From: Heterodera schachtii | Taxonomy: Eukaryota > Nematoda > Chromadorea > Rhabditida > Heteroderidae | NCBI GenBank assembly: GCA_023374025.1 | Contig: SIJG01000005.1 | Coordinates: 422,356-486,355, forward strand | Reading direction: 5' to 3' | Length of the DNA stretch: 64,000 nt | In this document: positions 20,085 to 32,689 of the stretch, one piece after another | Layout: every line of letters begins with the position of its first letter | Numbering within the stretch: position 1 is the first letter of the stretch | Position numbers and translations under genes: made by a program | The notes under the pieces: model-generated | Databases searched by the model: none | What the model was told of the DNA's origin: nothing | The model's input: the letters and a program-made list of their open reading frames with translations, nothing else

Positions 20085-21230
20085 ATGCAAATTTTAATAT
20101 TATTTTTATTACTATTATTCAAAAATGCAATTAACCAAATTGAAGCAGGCAAAATAAATCATGAAAAAAGTTTCGATGAAATATTTGGCCAACGATGGGA
20201 TGAAGGAGCTGAAGAAAACATCTGTCAAATTGATCAAATAATGCATGGAGAAATTGCTGATCAGAATCAAAATAGTCATCAACAAATTGATCAAATTTTT
20301 GATAAAAGTTTTGAAGTGAAAAAAGAGGAGAGTGAAGAAATGTCCATAAATGATGGTGATCAATTGGAACAATTGAGAGAAAATGTTGGACAAATTTGTG
20401 ATCATTTGATAGTTTTGGAAAATAAAAAGAAAAGAGAAATTGTGGAAAAATTCCATAAAATAAAAGAGAAAATTAAGAAAAAGGGGAAGAAACATTCATA
20501 TAAAGAATGGAGTAAAATAGAAAGAAAAATTGCAAGAAAAATGGGTGCAAATCAAAAGAAAATTTACAAATGGAAAAAGGAATTTGGAATGATGACGAAA
20601 AAAAATCATTCAATTGAAGAAAAACGGAAAATTTTAAAGCAATTTGATCAAATATATGGCAAATTAAAAATGAAATTAAATGAAAAATTGGATGGAAAAA
20701 GAAAGAAATGCCAAAAATTAATAGCAAAACATTTGGGCATAAATATCAAAAGCATTCAAAGATGGAAAAAACATTTAAATGGAGAATATTTAGTTAAAAA
20801 TCACAAAACTGATGGCAAAAAAAGAGAAATTATTGAAAAATATTTTAAATTAAAAATGAATTTATCCAAAATAGAAAAAATTCACTGAAGGAATGGGAAG
20901 AATTTAGATTAAAAATAAAACAAATTTTTGGAAGAGATTGTACAACAATTGAAAAATGGGCCAAAAAAATTGGCATCAAAGAGAATAATATTCAAAAAGG
21001 TAAAAAAGAATTTATTATTTTATTATTTAAAATTTGCAGTGCGAAGACTTTACACAATTGCTGAGAAAATGGAAATGATGAAACAATATTTTGAATTGAA
21101 AAAACAAAATCCAAAGCTCACCAATGGGGAAATTGCCGAAATTTTGAAAATTCCACTAAGATCATTACAAACTTACAAATCGGAATTCAAGAGAAAAAGT
21201 CAAGATGTTTTCGGGATATGGAATGATTGA
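20085..21230 (+). CDS. Secreted HTH-repeat protein, frame broken by one missing A
   Basis: Exons 20085-20999 and 21040-21230 around a 40-base intron. ATG 20085 is chosen over an upstream TTG because it starts the hydrophobic signal segment (MQILILFLLLLFKNAINQ). Then come AGKINHEKSFDEIFGQRWD, an acidic Asp/Gln/Glu linker, and HTH-like repeats 1-4. In repeat 3 the run at 20852-20856 has five A where the 16586 copy has six (17251-17256); the frame then hits TGA at 20886-20888. Adding one base makes exon 1 end in phase 1, exactly fitting the terminal exon, and the downstream sequence stays conserved. The 3' half (20600-21240) is almost identical to that of the 16586 copy, suggesting recent duplication or gene conversion. 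The TATTGACT upstream motif is not seen here. Confidence 0.75.
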
Positions 21231-21654
21231 GAATTTTTTCAATTTTCAGGGTTTAGTCAATGGGTTAGGTTGATAAACAAAATGATTAAATCAATCTTTT
21301 TAACAATGAATTGACTAGCAATTATTTAATTTTAATTATTTCGTAATTACTCTCTTAACGCCAAATATGTTTGTATTTATGTGCCAAAAAAACCAAAATA
21401 AGTGCTAAAAATAAAAAACAAAGCCAAAATATATGCCATAAAAAAAAATGCTCAAAAAATGTGAATTTCACAAAAAAAAAAAAATCTCATTTTATCAAAT
21501 CCGCTTACAAAATTCTTTTTAATAATTGAATAACTTTGGGCTTCCGGTGCAATTAACGGCTCAGTTGTCGAACAAAAAAGGGCATTTTTCTTTTATAAAA
21601 GTTGAAAAATTTTGTTTCTAACCGCGTGCGCAATTAATTAATATTTTTTCAATC

Positions 21655-23770
21655 GCTTAGCAACTAATTATTATTTTTTCAATCGCTTAGCAATTAATTA
21701 CTATTTTTTCAATCGCTTAGCAATTAATTACTATTTTTACAATTGTTGTGACTGAGCTGTAGACCATTTAGCCAAATGGTCTACAGCTCAGTCACAACAA
21801 AAGGAACTTCAAGTTTTTAGCTCTGAACTGAGCACTCAGTCACAAACGAATTCATAAATCTGCCACACCATCTTTTGATGGGAACTTGGCTCGACTTTTC
21901 AGTGCCGAAATTCGATTACGCACCTACTTCCTCCCCTTTACACACTCTCTGGTGCTTATCGGCACAACATTGCTGCCGTGGCGGCCTTACTTTCAATGCT
22001 GCCGTGGCGGTGCAATTATTTTTAAATAATCCACCGCCAGGAGGAGTCGAACTTGAAGTTCCTTTTTGTTGTGACTGAGCTGTAGACCATTTGGCTAAAT
22101 GGTCTACAGCTCAGTCACAACAACAATCACGTATCAATTAATTATTATTTTTTCAATCGCTTAGCAATTAATTACTATTTTTCAATCGCTTAGCAATTAA
22201 TTATTATTTTTTCAATCGCTTAGCAATTAATTACTATTTTTTCAATCGCTTAGCAATTAATTACTATTTTTTCAATCGCTTAGCAATTAATTACTATTTT
22301 TCAATCGCTTAGCAATTAATTACTATTTTTACAATCGCTTAGCAATTATTAATAGTTTTACAATCGCTTAGCAATTAATTACTATTTTTCAATCGCTTAG
22401 CAATTAATTACTATTTTTTCAATCGCTTAGCAATTAATTACTATTTTTTCAATCGCTTAGCAATTAATTACTATTTTTTCAATCGCTTAGCAATTAATTA
22501 CTATTTTTTCAATCGCTTAGCAATTAATTACTATTTTTTCAATCGCTTAGCAATTAATTACTATTTTTTCAATCGCTTAGCAATTAATTACTATTTTTTC
22601 AATCGCTTAGCAATTAATTACTATTTTTCAATCGCTTAGCAATTAGTTACTGCATTTTTCAATCGCTTAGCAATTATTACTATTTTTACAATCGCTTAGC
22701 AATTAATTAATAGTTTTACAATCGCTTAGCAATTAATTACTATTTTTTCAATCGCTTGAGCAATTAATTATTATTTTTCAATCGTCTATCCCTCCCTCTA
22801 GCATTAATTACTATTCTTCAATCGCTAGCAATTAATTACTATTTTGTTCAATCGCTAGCATTAATTACTATTTTTACAATCGCTTAGACAATTAATTAAT
22901 AGTTTTACAATCGCTTAGCAATTTAATTACTATTTTTTCAATCCGCTTAGCAATTAATTACTATTTTTTCAATCGCTTAGCAATTAATTACTATTTTTCA
23001 ATCAGCTTAGCAATTAATACTATTTTTTTCAATCGCTTAGCAATTAATTACTATTTTTTTCAATTGGTTAGCAATTAATTAGTATTTTTTCAATCGCTTA
23101 GCAATTAATTAGTATTTTTTCAATCGCTTAGCAATTAATTACTATTTTTTCAATTGGTTAGCAATTAATTAGTATTTTTTCAATCGCTTAGCAATTAATT
23201 AGTATTTTTTCAATCGCTTAGCAATTAATTACTATTTTTTCAATCGCTTAGCAATTAATTACTATTTTTTCAATCGCTTAGCAATTAATTACTATTTTTT
23301 CAATCGCTTAGCAATTAATTACTATTTTTTCAATCGCTTAGCAATTAATTACTATTTTTCAATCGCTTAGCAATTAATTACTATTTTTTCAATCGCTTAG
23401 CAATTAGTTACTGCATTTTTCAATCGCTTAGCAATTAATTACTATTTTTTCAATCGCTTAGCAATTAATTACTATTTTTTTCAATCGCTTAGCAATTAAT
23501 TACTATTTTTTCAATCGCTTAGCAATTAATTACTATTTTTTCAATCGCTTAGCAATTAATTACTATTTTTTCAATCGCTTAGCAATTAGTTACTGCATTT
23601 TTCAATCGCTTAGCAATTAATTACTATTTTTTCAATCGCTTAGCAATTAATTACTATTTTTCAATCGCTTAGCAATTAATTACTATTTTTTCAATCGCTT
23701 AGCAATTAATTACTGCTTTTTCAATCGTTTAGCAATTAATTATGCTTTTTCAATCGCTTAGTAATTAATC
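21655..23770. repeat. 30-base minisatellite, roughly 55-60 units
   Basis: Head-to-tail copies of a 30-base unit (CAATCGCTTAGCAATTAATT plus ACTATTTTTT) fill this region, interrupted only by the insertion at 21745-22121. A variant with GTTACTGCATTTTTC recurs near 22645, 23408 and 23592, hinting at a higher-order period. Bases about 22740-23080 are much less regular, with single-base insertions in many units. The units are directly adjacent with no spacers, so it is not a CRISPR array. Confidence 0.92.
21745..22121. mobile_element. Insertion with a 54-base hairpin at each end
   Basis: Both ends carry a near-identical palindrome (21745-21798 and 22068-22121): GTTGTGACTGAGCTGTAGAC folds onto GTCTACAGCTCAGTCACAAC with a four-base loop. 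Next inside, AAGGAACTTCAAG and CTTGAAGTTCCTT are inverted, so the termini also pair with each other. The 250-base centre is GC-richer than the minisatellite and contains GCTGCCGTGGCGG twice. An open frame at 21875-22078 has no start context or homology and is probably chance. Target duplication cannot be assigned because the host is repetitive. Confidence 0.8.
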
Positions 23771-26700
23771 CTTATATTTCTTTATTAATTTTCTTTTACT
23801 TTTTGTGCGAATTATATTTAAAAATAATTGAATAGCCTTGGCTTTCCGGCAATTAACGATTCAGTTGTCGAACAAAAAAAAAGCAAAATATTCTTTTTTT
23901 TATATATAAAAAATTGCAAAATTTTGCTTCCAATCGTTTAGCAATTAATTACTAATTCTCCAATCGGGTAGCAATTAATTCTTATTTTTTTCTTTATTAG
24001 TTTTTCTTTTACATTATCTGCGAATTATATTTAAAGAAAAAATGTTTCAAATTTCATTTTATGATTTACCTACCGACAACAAAAATAGCAAATAACATAA
24101 AGTTTTAAAAGATTGTTTTTTCTTAATGGGTTAATTAAAGTTGTGAAAAGTGTGAATTGTGCACTTTATCCCATTCCCATGGCTACAGAATAAAAAGTGA
24201 AGCGTTGTTTAGTTTAAACAAAAAATTACCTTCATTTATTTGACGTAATCTTCTGACAAGTTTTTTGATTTATTTAGATAAATTTTAATTTTTTTATAGG
24301 CGTTTCCGTTAATTCTGAATTTTGAATTTCCTATATACTAGGGATAAGTTGGAATGCCGATTTCCGGTTTCAGATTGCCGATTTCCGACTTTTTGGACTC
24401 GGAATTCCAATCTCCGATTGCCGAAATTTTTTGAGGGCGCCGGCATACTTTTTACTTATTAATATTTATTTTCTATTTTCTATTTCAAATTTTAAATTAT
24501 ATTAAAAAATAAAATTTATTAAAACTAAGCAAATACAATTTAATATTAAATAATTTTTAATATTTGCATCATTCTCAGAAGCCATAATAAAAAAAAAATT
24601 AAAAATTAAAAAAAGCATCTTGTAACACATGTAAAATAATAAACTAAAATATAAAATTCAATGTAATTTATTTCCTGTTTAAATTAATTTTCCATTTTTT
24701 ATTTATTTTAAATTTCAAAATTTTTTTTCTATTTTATTAAAATTAACGGTTCAAATTCTTTAGTATAAGCCAAAACACTAAATAATTTCCAATTTACAAT
24801 TCATTATTTGCAAATTAATTAATTAATCTCAGTTCCACTTTTATTTTTATTTTTTTTAATTATGAGAAAGGTTATTTAATTAATATTTTAATTCTTTTCT
24901 TCTCTTATTCATAGAATGCCCCATTTTCCATTTAATATTCATTTTACGAATCAATTTTCGATTAAAAAATTTAATTAACGACCACCTTGCCTTCAGTCTC
25001 GAGGCAATGATTATGAAGGAAATGCACACGACTTATTGTATTATGGCCAATGCTTTGTTGTGTAATAAGTTGGGCCCATAAAATGAAATATGGCCTTACA
25101 AAATCGAAAATTTTTCAATATGCCAATAATATGAGATGGAAAAATTTAAAATTTATTATTTGATAAATTTTTATTAAAAATCTAAGTTTTTCCCTAAAAG
25201 CCCAAAATTTATCATTTATAGGACCAACCCATTTTAATAAATGTGAATTTTTCACTGATATGCGATAACAGTAAATGTGGCTTCATTAAAATTAATTATT
25301 AATGAATTAAAACATAAATTATATTTTTTAATTCTTCGGCTTTTTTGATATTTAACAATTTTATAATATTTATTTTTGTTTTCGATAGAACACTTGCATT
25401 TGTGTGGTTTTCAAAATATATGAATACTAAATATAAATATATTTTGGTGACGCAAATGTTAGCGGCACTAATGATGGCACGACTATAATTTTAAGCAAAT
25501 TGATTCGTTATTTTTTGTTATTTTGCGAGTGATGATGGATGTGTCGTGGCACCTTTTAAAAATAAATGATTTGAATTAAGATTTGAAATTGAAAATTGGC
25601 AAACTCTGATCATTGTGGCCCAAAGGATTCCGATTTTCTGTTTCCAAAATTTTTTGGGGCCTCAGAATTTTAATTTCCGTAATTTTTTGGTACCGCGGAA
25701 TTTCTGTTTCCGAATTTTGATGCCTCAGAATTTCAAGTTCCAAAAATTTTTTTGAGATCTCGTTAAATCGAACTATTCAAGGCCCATAATATTTACAGAA
25801 ATTGTTTTTCTGAACTGAAAAATTCATCATTTTTGTACCATAAATTTAAAAGAACTTTTTTATTTAGTAAACCAAAGAAAATCGCGTGCTTTTCTAACCT
25901 TAGGCTAATATGTTCAAATATCGTTTTACGTGACAACAATTTTTTTTGTATAGAAGAATACTACGCGGTTTATTTCCGAAACGATTAATTTAATACGGAA
26001 GAATTTTAATGGTTCATAAACCAAATGAAAATTCTTTTAAAAACTTTCGATAGCTTAAAATGCTCTTTATTCTATTAGAACTCAGAAAATTAAAAAAAAT
26101 TTTTATAAAGTTATAAAGAAATTTTAATATGTGAATAAGTTAGGAAAATTTTATATTTTCATGTGCTGTGAAGAATGAATTCAAAACTCGTATTTCTGCG
26201 TTAATGATGTTTTTTTTTTGTTCATTTAAATTCATATTCTGAAATTTTCGAAAAGAAATCAATACATATTTCGCATTTTGAGTTTTTATCCCATATTTTG
26301 GCCTGCTTTGGAAATTTAAAAATTACAGCCCTAAAAATTGTTTTCTTTTTTGAATATAAATTACAATATTTAATCTTTTTTTTTTCCATATCAGATTTAT
26401 TGCAGAAAAACATATTAATTTTAGTTAAAAAATATACCTTTTTTCCTTTTTAAACATTTTTTCGCAAGTATCTTTTTGATATTGTATTAAGCAATGATTA
26501 GCATTTCTCTGGAAGTCCTAGTCAAGCAATACAATTTTTTTTAAAATTAAAATTTAACATTTCATTTATACATATTTTTCTTCATTTAATGGAATATTAA
26601 ATGAAGAAATTATTTATTACAATTTTTTTAAAATTAAAATTTAACATTTAATTTATACTATTTTTCTTCATTTTATGCACAGTTTTCCCGGCAAATTATT

Positions 26701-28419
26701 TTTCACAATTTTAAATTAAATTTAATTATACATAATTTTGTTCATTATTTTAATGCATATGTACAAAATGAAGATATTTAATTAAATTTTTTTATGTATT
26801 TTTTGCTTAACATCTTTTTTTTTTATCATTATGAAATTAATTTAATATTATTGTTTCATAATTGACACTTTTAGTAAAGGCGAATTAATTAATTGAAATT
26901 TTTTTGCGTAAATTCATTATTTTTATTGAATAAAATTGAATTGATTTTAATAATTATTTTTATCGCCTTTTGTAAAAATTTTTAAGATTTAATCTGTCTT
27001 ATTCCTTTTTGTTTAAAAAATTTAATTTTAATTTTTGTTTTCATTCTATTTCATCCATCTGGTACGAAATTATTCTTAATTAAATTTTTTTTTTTTGCTT
27101 AAATATTTTGTTTTTTCATCATTAAGATAGAATTTATGCGATTTATTTAAAAACCTTTGTAAAAGGATATTAATTTTTTAAGATTTTTTGCGTAAAAATT
27201 CATTTTTTATATTATAAATAATTTGAATTCGATTGGGTTTTTTTTGCCACTTATTATTAAAATTTCTTTTGTTTAAATTTTAATTTACCTAAATTTTTTT
27301 TTTGCTTTTTTCATCACAAAGATAAAATTTTATGCGATTTATTAAAGATTTTGGTAAAAGGAGATTAATTGTTTTGGATTTTGTTTTCTTGAGTAAAAAT
27401 TAAATTTTATATTGTAAATAATTAGAAATTTCGCATTTTTTAATAATTTTTTGGAATTTTTTTTTTGGGTAAAAATCAAGTTTTATATTATAAATAATTA
27501 AAATGAATTTTTTCTTTTTGCCACTTCCTATTAAATTCTTTTTGAGAATTTTCTGCGATTTATTAAAATATTTTGGTAAAATAAGATTAATTTTCAGTTT
27601 GAGTAAAATTTAATAGTAAATCAATAAAATATTCGCATTTTTTAAATAATTTTTTGGAGTTTTTTTTTGGGTAAAAATGAAGTTTTATATTATAAATAAT
27701 TAGAATTTTTTCATTTTTTTAATCTTTTGAATTTTATCTTTTTTGCCACTTATTTTAGAAAAATTTCCTTTTGTTTGAATTTTAATTTATTGCAAAAAAT
27801 TACAATTTTAATGTAGAAGAAAACATTGCCATAGCAACTAGCATTGGATGTGGAGCAAAGAGAGGCAATTATAAGCCGGCTAATGAACTAATTAAAATCT
27901 TCCGTAATATATAGACAATAGCGTTACAAATGTTTCCTTAATGCCTTAAATAAAATAATCATTTTCCTGAATAAAGGCTCAAATTTTTTCAAATAAAAAT
28001 CATTTGGGAATTTTTTTCTATTAAAGAATTTTTATTCAAACAAAATTTTGTGCGAAATTTTTAAATTTCATTTTAAATTTATTTATTTATTAAAATAGGC
28101 ATTTTTATTGAATTCCCATAAAAATAATCTGCAAATTTTTTTCAATTATAAAATTTTTTTTAAAAGAATTAAATTAAATTTCCATTTTTTAATATTATGT
28201 TTTTATTTTTCATAAGAAAAGTTGTGCAGATTTTTGAAATTAAATTTGCTTGTTTCCTATTCAGCATTTTAATTTTTTGTTTATTAAAATATAGGCAATT
28301 TTAATGAATTTCCAAATAAAAATAATTTACAATTTGTTTCTATTAAAAAGATATTTATTTATCCGTTCAAGTGAAATTCCCATTTTTTAGCATTAACCAT
28401 TTGAAATTTATTTATTAAA
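23771..28419. other. Gene-poor AT-rich region upstream of the G-alpha gene
   Basis: About 4.6 kb with no supported exon on either strand. Bases 23820-23960 retain diverged minisatellite flank (CAATTAACG.TTCAGTTGTCGAACAAAAAA, also at 21550-21585). Two blocks of CCGATTTCCG/AATTTCCG-type degenerate repeats lie at 24343-24450 and 25640-25770 and may be the ends of one element. Bases 26500-27820 are long poly-T/poly-A with recurrent ATTATAAATAATT. Bases 27830-27905 are more complex and could belong to the G-alpha promoter. Confidence 0.5.
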
Positions 28420-31400
28420 ATGGGCGTTTGTCAGTCGCAGGAGGAAATTAAGGCACGAGAAATTTCCAAGAAAATTGATCGTGATCTACAGGTGGAAAAG
28501 CAGTTCAGACAAAAATTGCTAATTTTGGGTATTTTTTTTAAATTTTTTAAATTTAAATTTAAATAATTAAAATTAAAATAAAATGTAAAAAAATGATGAT
28601 AAATTTAGGACCAGCTGAAAGTGGAAAAAGCACATGTGTGAAGCAAATGCAGTAAGCTGAAGATAACTGTGTTAATTGATTAATTAATTGAAAAAAAATG
28701 AAAAACATTTTGGGCTCATTGCACCTTTAGGCGTCAAATCAGCCTTTTTTCGACAAGTTTTTTTGATGGATTTTTAGAAATTTTTCGTGGATTTTTTAAT
28801 GATAGCTCATTTTATTTAGCATTCATTCATTTTTTGTTTTTTTTAATCCATGAATTTTAAATTTTTATGAGTTTTTTAGTCTTCCCTAAGCCCATTGAAT
28901 TAAGCGTTATAATTAGGGATACGATTTTTAGGCTCTAAAAACTGCCAAAATAGGTAGGCTTTAGGTTCTAAAAAACTCCTAAATAAAAAATGGAAAATAG
29001 ACACTAAAAAACCTCAAATTTAGGGATCTAAAATATCAAAATTTATTTTTTAAAAAATAGGCCAAGAGTTATAATCAAACCGAAAGAAACCCATTTTTAT
29101 TGACATTAGTCTGAGAATTGCCAACTTTAAGGCGTCCAATCAATGACCGAACATCTTCAATTTCTTAGGCCATATCTATTTTCTCACTTGATCAAAGCAT
29201 AGTAAACTGAAGATGATCATTGATTGGACTCCTAAAAAATGATTGGACGCCTAAGGTGCAATAAAGCCAAAAATTTTCAGTTATGAAATTTTTTAAATTA
29301 ATTACTTTTCAGAATTTTACACAATAACGGCTTCAGCAAAATTGAGATGGAAGAACGAAAAAGCATCGTTTTTTCAAATGCAGGTGAAAAAAGAAATAAT
29401 TTATGTAAAAAAAAAAAACAACAACTAAAATTATTCATTCATTTTGCTCATTTGTCAGTTCGAAGTATGTACGAGCTTATACAAATAATGAATGAATTGA
29501 GCATACGATTTAATGACTCAGCGCTGGAGGTAATTTTTATTAGTATCCAATTAATTTATTATTCTTATTTTTAATACTTACTAAATTATTTTATGAAATT
29601 TATTTATTTGAATTTAATAATTTTTAAATATATAGAAGTTGTGAATAGTCAAATTATTCTATAAGATTAATTTAAATTTAATTAATATTATTTTTAAACA
29701 TCCTTAATTTAGCAAGCAACTATTTTATAATTTTTTTTAATTTAAATTTAATATTTTAAACCTTTATAATTTAATGATTAATTAAACAATCAAATATTTT
29801 TTTATTAATAGATTATAGATTTACAAAGTTCCAACGTTAGTTTTGTCCAAAATTTTATTAAATACATAATAAATAAAAGGCTATTTATCTTTTATTGATT
29901 GCTATATTAAAATAAGAAAAAATTGTATTAAATTCCTTCGAGTTTGTAAAATATTTGGCTGAGGATGCATCAAATTAAAATTAATTAGTTAATTAATTAA
30001 TTACTATTGTTACTTTTAAATCTATATTTTTACTTATAAATTAAGAATGAAGTCAATATCATACGGTTACATGTCGAGAATGGTTTTGAATACACTGAGA
30101 TCACGTCATCAGTGAAATTGGCAATCCAAAGGCTATGGAAAGATTCGGCAATCATTGCGGCAGCGACTCACAAAGCAAATTACCATGTCATTGATAGCGC
30201 AGCATAGTAATTAATTTGCTAATTACCGACCGATAAATAAATTTTAATTTTTAATTGGAATCATTTTAATATGTTTTTCTATTACAGCTTCTTCGAAAAC
30301 ATTGAAAGATTAGCAGGAAAGAATTATTTGCCAACAAATCAGGACATTTTGATGACCAGAATGCCAACAACCGGAGTTGTGAAACTTGTCTTTACGCTCA
30401 AAAACATCGAATTCAAGTAAAAAATAGCGTAAAAATAAATATGAAATTTAAAAATAACAAAATACGATTAAATATATAATTTTAAAATATTTTGGCCTCT
30501 TTAAACGCGTTATCCTTTGAATTAAATATAAAGTAGTTAATTTTATATATTAGTTTCATTTTTTCTAAATAATTAAAAATTTTAAATTTAATTTTAAATT
30601 ATTTTTTGTAATTTTTTCAATAATTAAAAATTACTTGTCTTTTTTAGTAAATTTCATTTTACTAAAACCAAAAAATGAAATTTATTTTAATAAATTTTCT
30701 GAATAATATCATATAAAAAAATAATAAAAAAATATAAATTTAATTTTTATTAATTTTTAGTGTTTTTGATGTTGGAGGCCAAGGTCAGAACGGCGAAAAT
30801 GGATTCACTTTTTTGACGATGTAAATGCAATTATTTTTGTTGCTGCCATCAATGAATATGATCAAAAACTGCGGGAAGACAATAAAACAGTAATTTAAAC
30901 TAATTAGAGACTAATCAACAATAATTAATTTTGCTTAATTTTAGAATCGACTCATTGAAGCGATGGGTAATTAATAAATTTAAATAATTAAAAAAAAATT
31001 AATTCTTTTTTTTCAAGAACTTTTTGACGGAATTGCAAACAGCAAATTTTTTACAAAATCATCAATGATTCTGTTCATGAACAAAAAGGATTTATTTGCG
31101 GAAAAAATTCAGCATGTTTCGCTGAACATTCTTTTTCCATCATATAAAGGTAAAAAAATAATATTTTTAATAAAAAAAATAATTAATTAAAAATCAATCT
31201 AATTAATTTAAAAAATCAATATTTTTTTCTTAGGTCGTAAGATTTTGATTCTACGTGCTCTAAAACTTTTTTTCCGAACATAAGATGGATTTTTATTTAC
31301 ATATTTTTACATATTCCCTAATTTTTTACATAATATATTTTGAATTTTATCTCATTTTTTTTTGTAAATATTTTGCATTTTTTGAGGATTTTTAAGTAAG

Positions 31401-31815
31401 ATCTTTCGTATTTTTGCTTGAGAATTTTGGAAATTTCGGAATTCCGGCAAAAAGTTTTGGAAACTCGTAATTGACTATTAAAATTTAGCAGATCTTTAAA
31501 TTCCGAGAAAGTATAAAATTTCGAAAATACATAAATTTCTAACAAAAAATGTCTTGACTCTAACTTTGAAAGTTTATAGAAACAGAGATTTTTGCTTGAT
31601 GAAAAAAATTTGAAAAACATTATTTTTAAGGAGGTCTAACCTATGAGGACGGTGTTGCATATTTACGTGTCAAATTCCGCAAACTGTACAGAAATACACG
31701 GAATTTGTACATCCACGAGACATTCGCCACTGACACCAACCAAATCAACACGGTGTTCCGATCAGTGCTTGACACGATCATACAAGAAAATATGCAAGAC
31801 ACGGGCATGTTATGA
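28420..31815 (+). CDS. Heterotrimeric G protein alpha subunit, ten exons, one-base frameshift
   Basis: Exons: 28420-28528, 28609-28651, 29313-29383, 29459-29529, 30046-30206, 30288-30416, 30761-30889, 30945-30966 (22 bases), 31018-31149, 31631-31815. All joins are GT-AG and phase-compatible, giving about 350 aa, the usual G-alpha length. Features: MGVCQS start (Gly2 myristoylation, Cys4 palmitoylation), P-loop GPAESGKST (usual GAGESGKST), switch I TRMPTTG, DVGGQ, NKKD guanine motif, FATDT (usual TCATDT), C-terminus TGML without the pertussis-toxin cysteine. In exon 7, GGAGGCCAAGGTCAGAACGG lacks one base between CAA and TCA; restoring it gives the [11 protein letters not shown] motif and the correct exon phase. 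The role would be coupling a membrane receptor to signalling, as in nematode GPA proteins. Either a pseudogene or an assembly indel. Its last exon is duplicated at 43479. Confidence 0.88.
28917..29070. mobile_element. Element fragment in G-alpha intron 2
   Basis: TTAGGGATACGATTTTTAGG followed by CTGCCAAAATAGGTAGGCTTTAGG matches the left half of the element at 10319-10855. A separate inverted pair in the same intron (GGCGTC(A/C)AATCA near 28730 and TGATTGGACGCCTAAGGTGC near 29240) flanks it, suggesting nested insertions. Confidence 0.55.
31150..31630. other. Last intron of G-alpha with a transposon scrap
   Basis: 31255-31330 carries CATAAGATGGATTTTTATTTACATATTTTTACATATT, typical of TAGGGCTGC-family interiors. 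31486-31630 is copied at 43327-43478 ahead of the duplicated last exon. Confidence 0.5.
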
Positions 31816-31911
31816 TCAGTTTTGGGCGTTGCGTTGTATTGATAAAAATAGAAAATAATTTATTTAAGCATATTAAAGAATAAAATGGCCTAATCGATAG
31901 GAGGGTGTCAT

Positions 31912-32280
31912 CGTGCTGGGTCATTTCATAAATCCGCCAATTTTAGCGCATTTTTCAACAAAACATGGCATAAATTTGCTTAAAGGCAAAAAAATTTTAC
32001 ATTCTTGGGTACCATTCGATAGGCAAGCTTTTCTCTATTAGCCTGCATAATTAAAAACAAATTGATCAACTTTAAAAAAAGTTGTATGAAAACAAGTACT
32101 ATTTCTACCATAACATATGCTAAATTTGATAATTTTATTTGAATTTAGCTAGCTAATAGAGTAAAAGCTTGGCTATCGAATGATACCAAGAATGTTAAAT
32201 CTGGTTGCCTTTAAGCAAAGTTATGCCATATTTTGTCAAAATATCTCTCAAATGGCGGATTTTACAAACGACCTAGCACC
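31912..32280. mobile_element. Foldback element, about 370 bases
   Basis: Inverted ends CGTGCTGGGTCATTT and AAACGACCTAGCACC; arms share ACATTCTTGGGTACCATTCGATAG / CTATCGAATGATACCAAGAATGT. GGGTGTCAT (31903-31911) and GGGTGCCAT (32281-32289) flank it with one mismatch. Related to 7684-8448 and 39014-39420. Confidence 0.75.
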
Positions 32281-32689
32281 GGGTGCCATGACAATCCCTT
32301 ATTTTGTATACTTGTATAAAAAATAGTATTCTAATTAATGAAGAAAAGAATTGGATTTTACAGTTGTGAGTTAAAAAGCTCGGTTTATCGCTATAATTTC
32401 ATTAGTTTTACGATCTTCTAAATTTTTTCGTTTTTTTTTTGTCGGTTTTAAATATTTACATTATATAAATTTTCAATTTACCTACCTAATATTGGTAGAA
32501 ATATATTGAATAAATAAAGGATTTATTTTTTACTTTTTAATTTATCTATTCATTAAATTGTTATTTTCTTTTGAATTTTGTTAAAATAAAGCTGATAAAA
32601 ATTTTAAATGTTAAATTAATTCAACTCGCTTTTTAATTTATTTGTGCAAATTTAAATTAATTGAGGTTTTACAACATGGGAAATTTTGC

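Noticed and set aside
20840..20890. Programmed -1 frameshift signal at the HTH repeat 3 A-run
   Set aside because: No X-XXY-YYZ heptamer in frame and no obvious downstream pseudoknot; kept only as one possible explanation.
21875..22078. 67-codon frame inside the double-hairpin insertion
   Set aside because: No start context or domain, and its end runs into the hairpin sequence.
21655..23770. 30-base repeat array considered as CRISPR
   Set aside because: Units are contiguous with no unique spacers, no cas genes, and the genome is eukaryotic.
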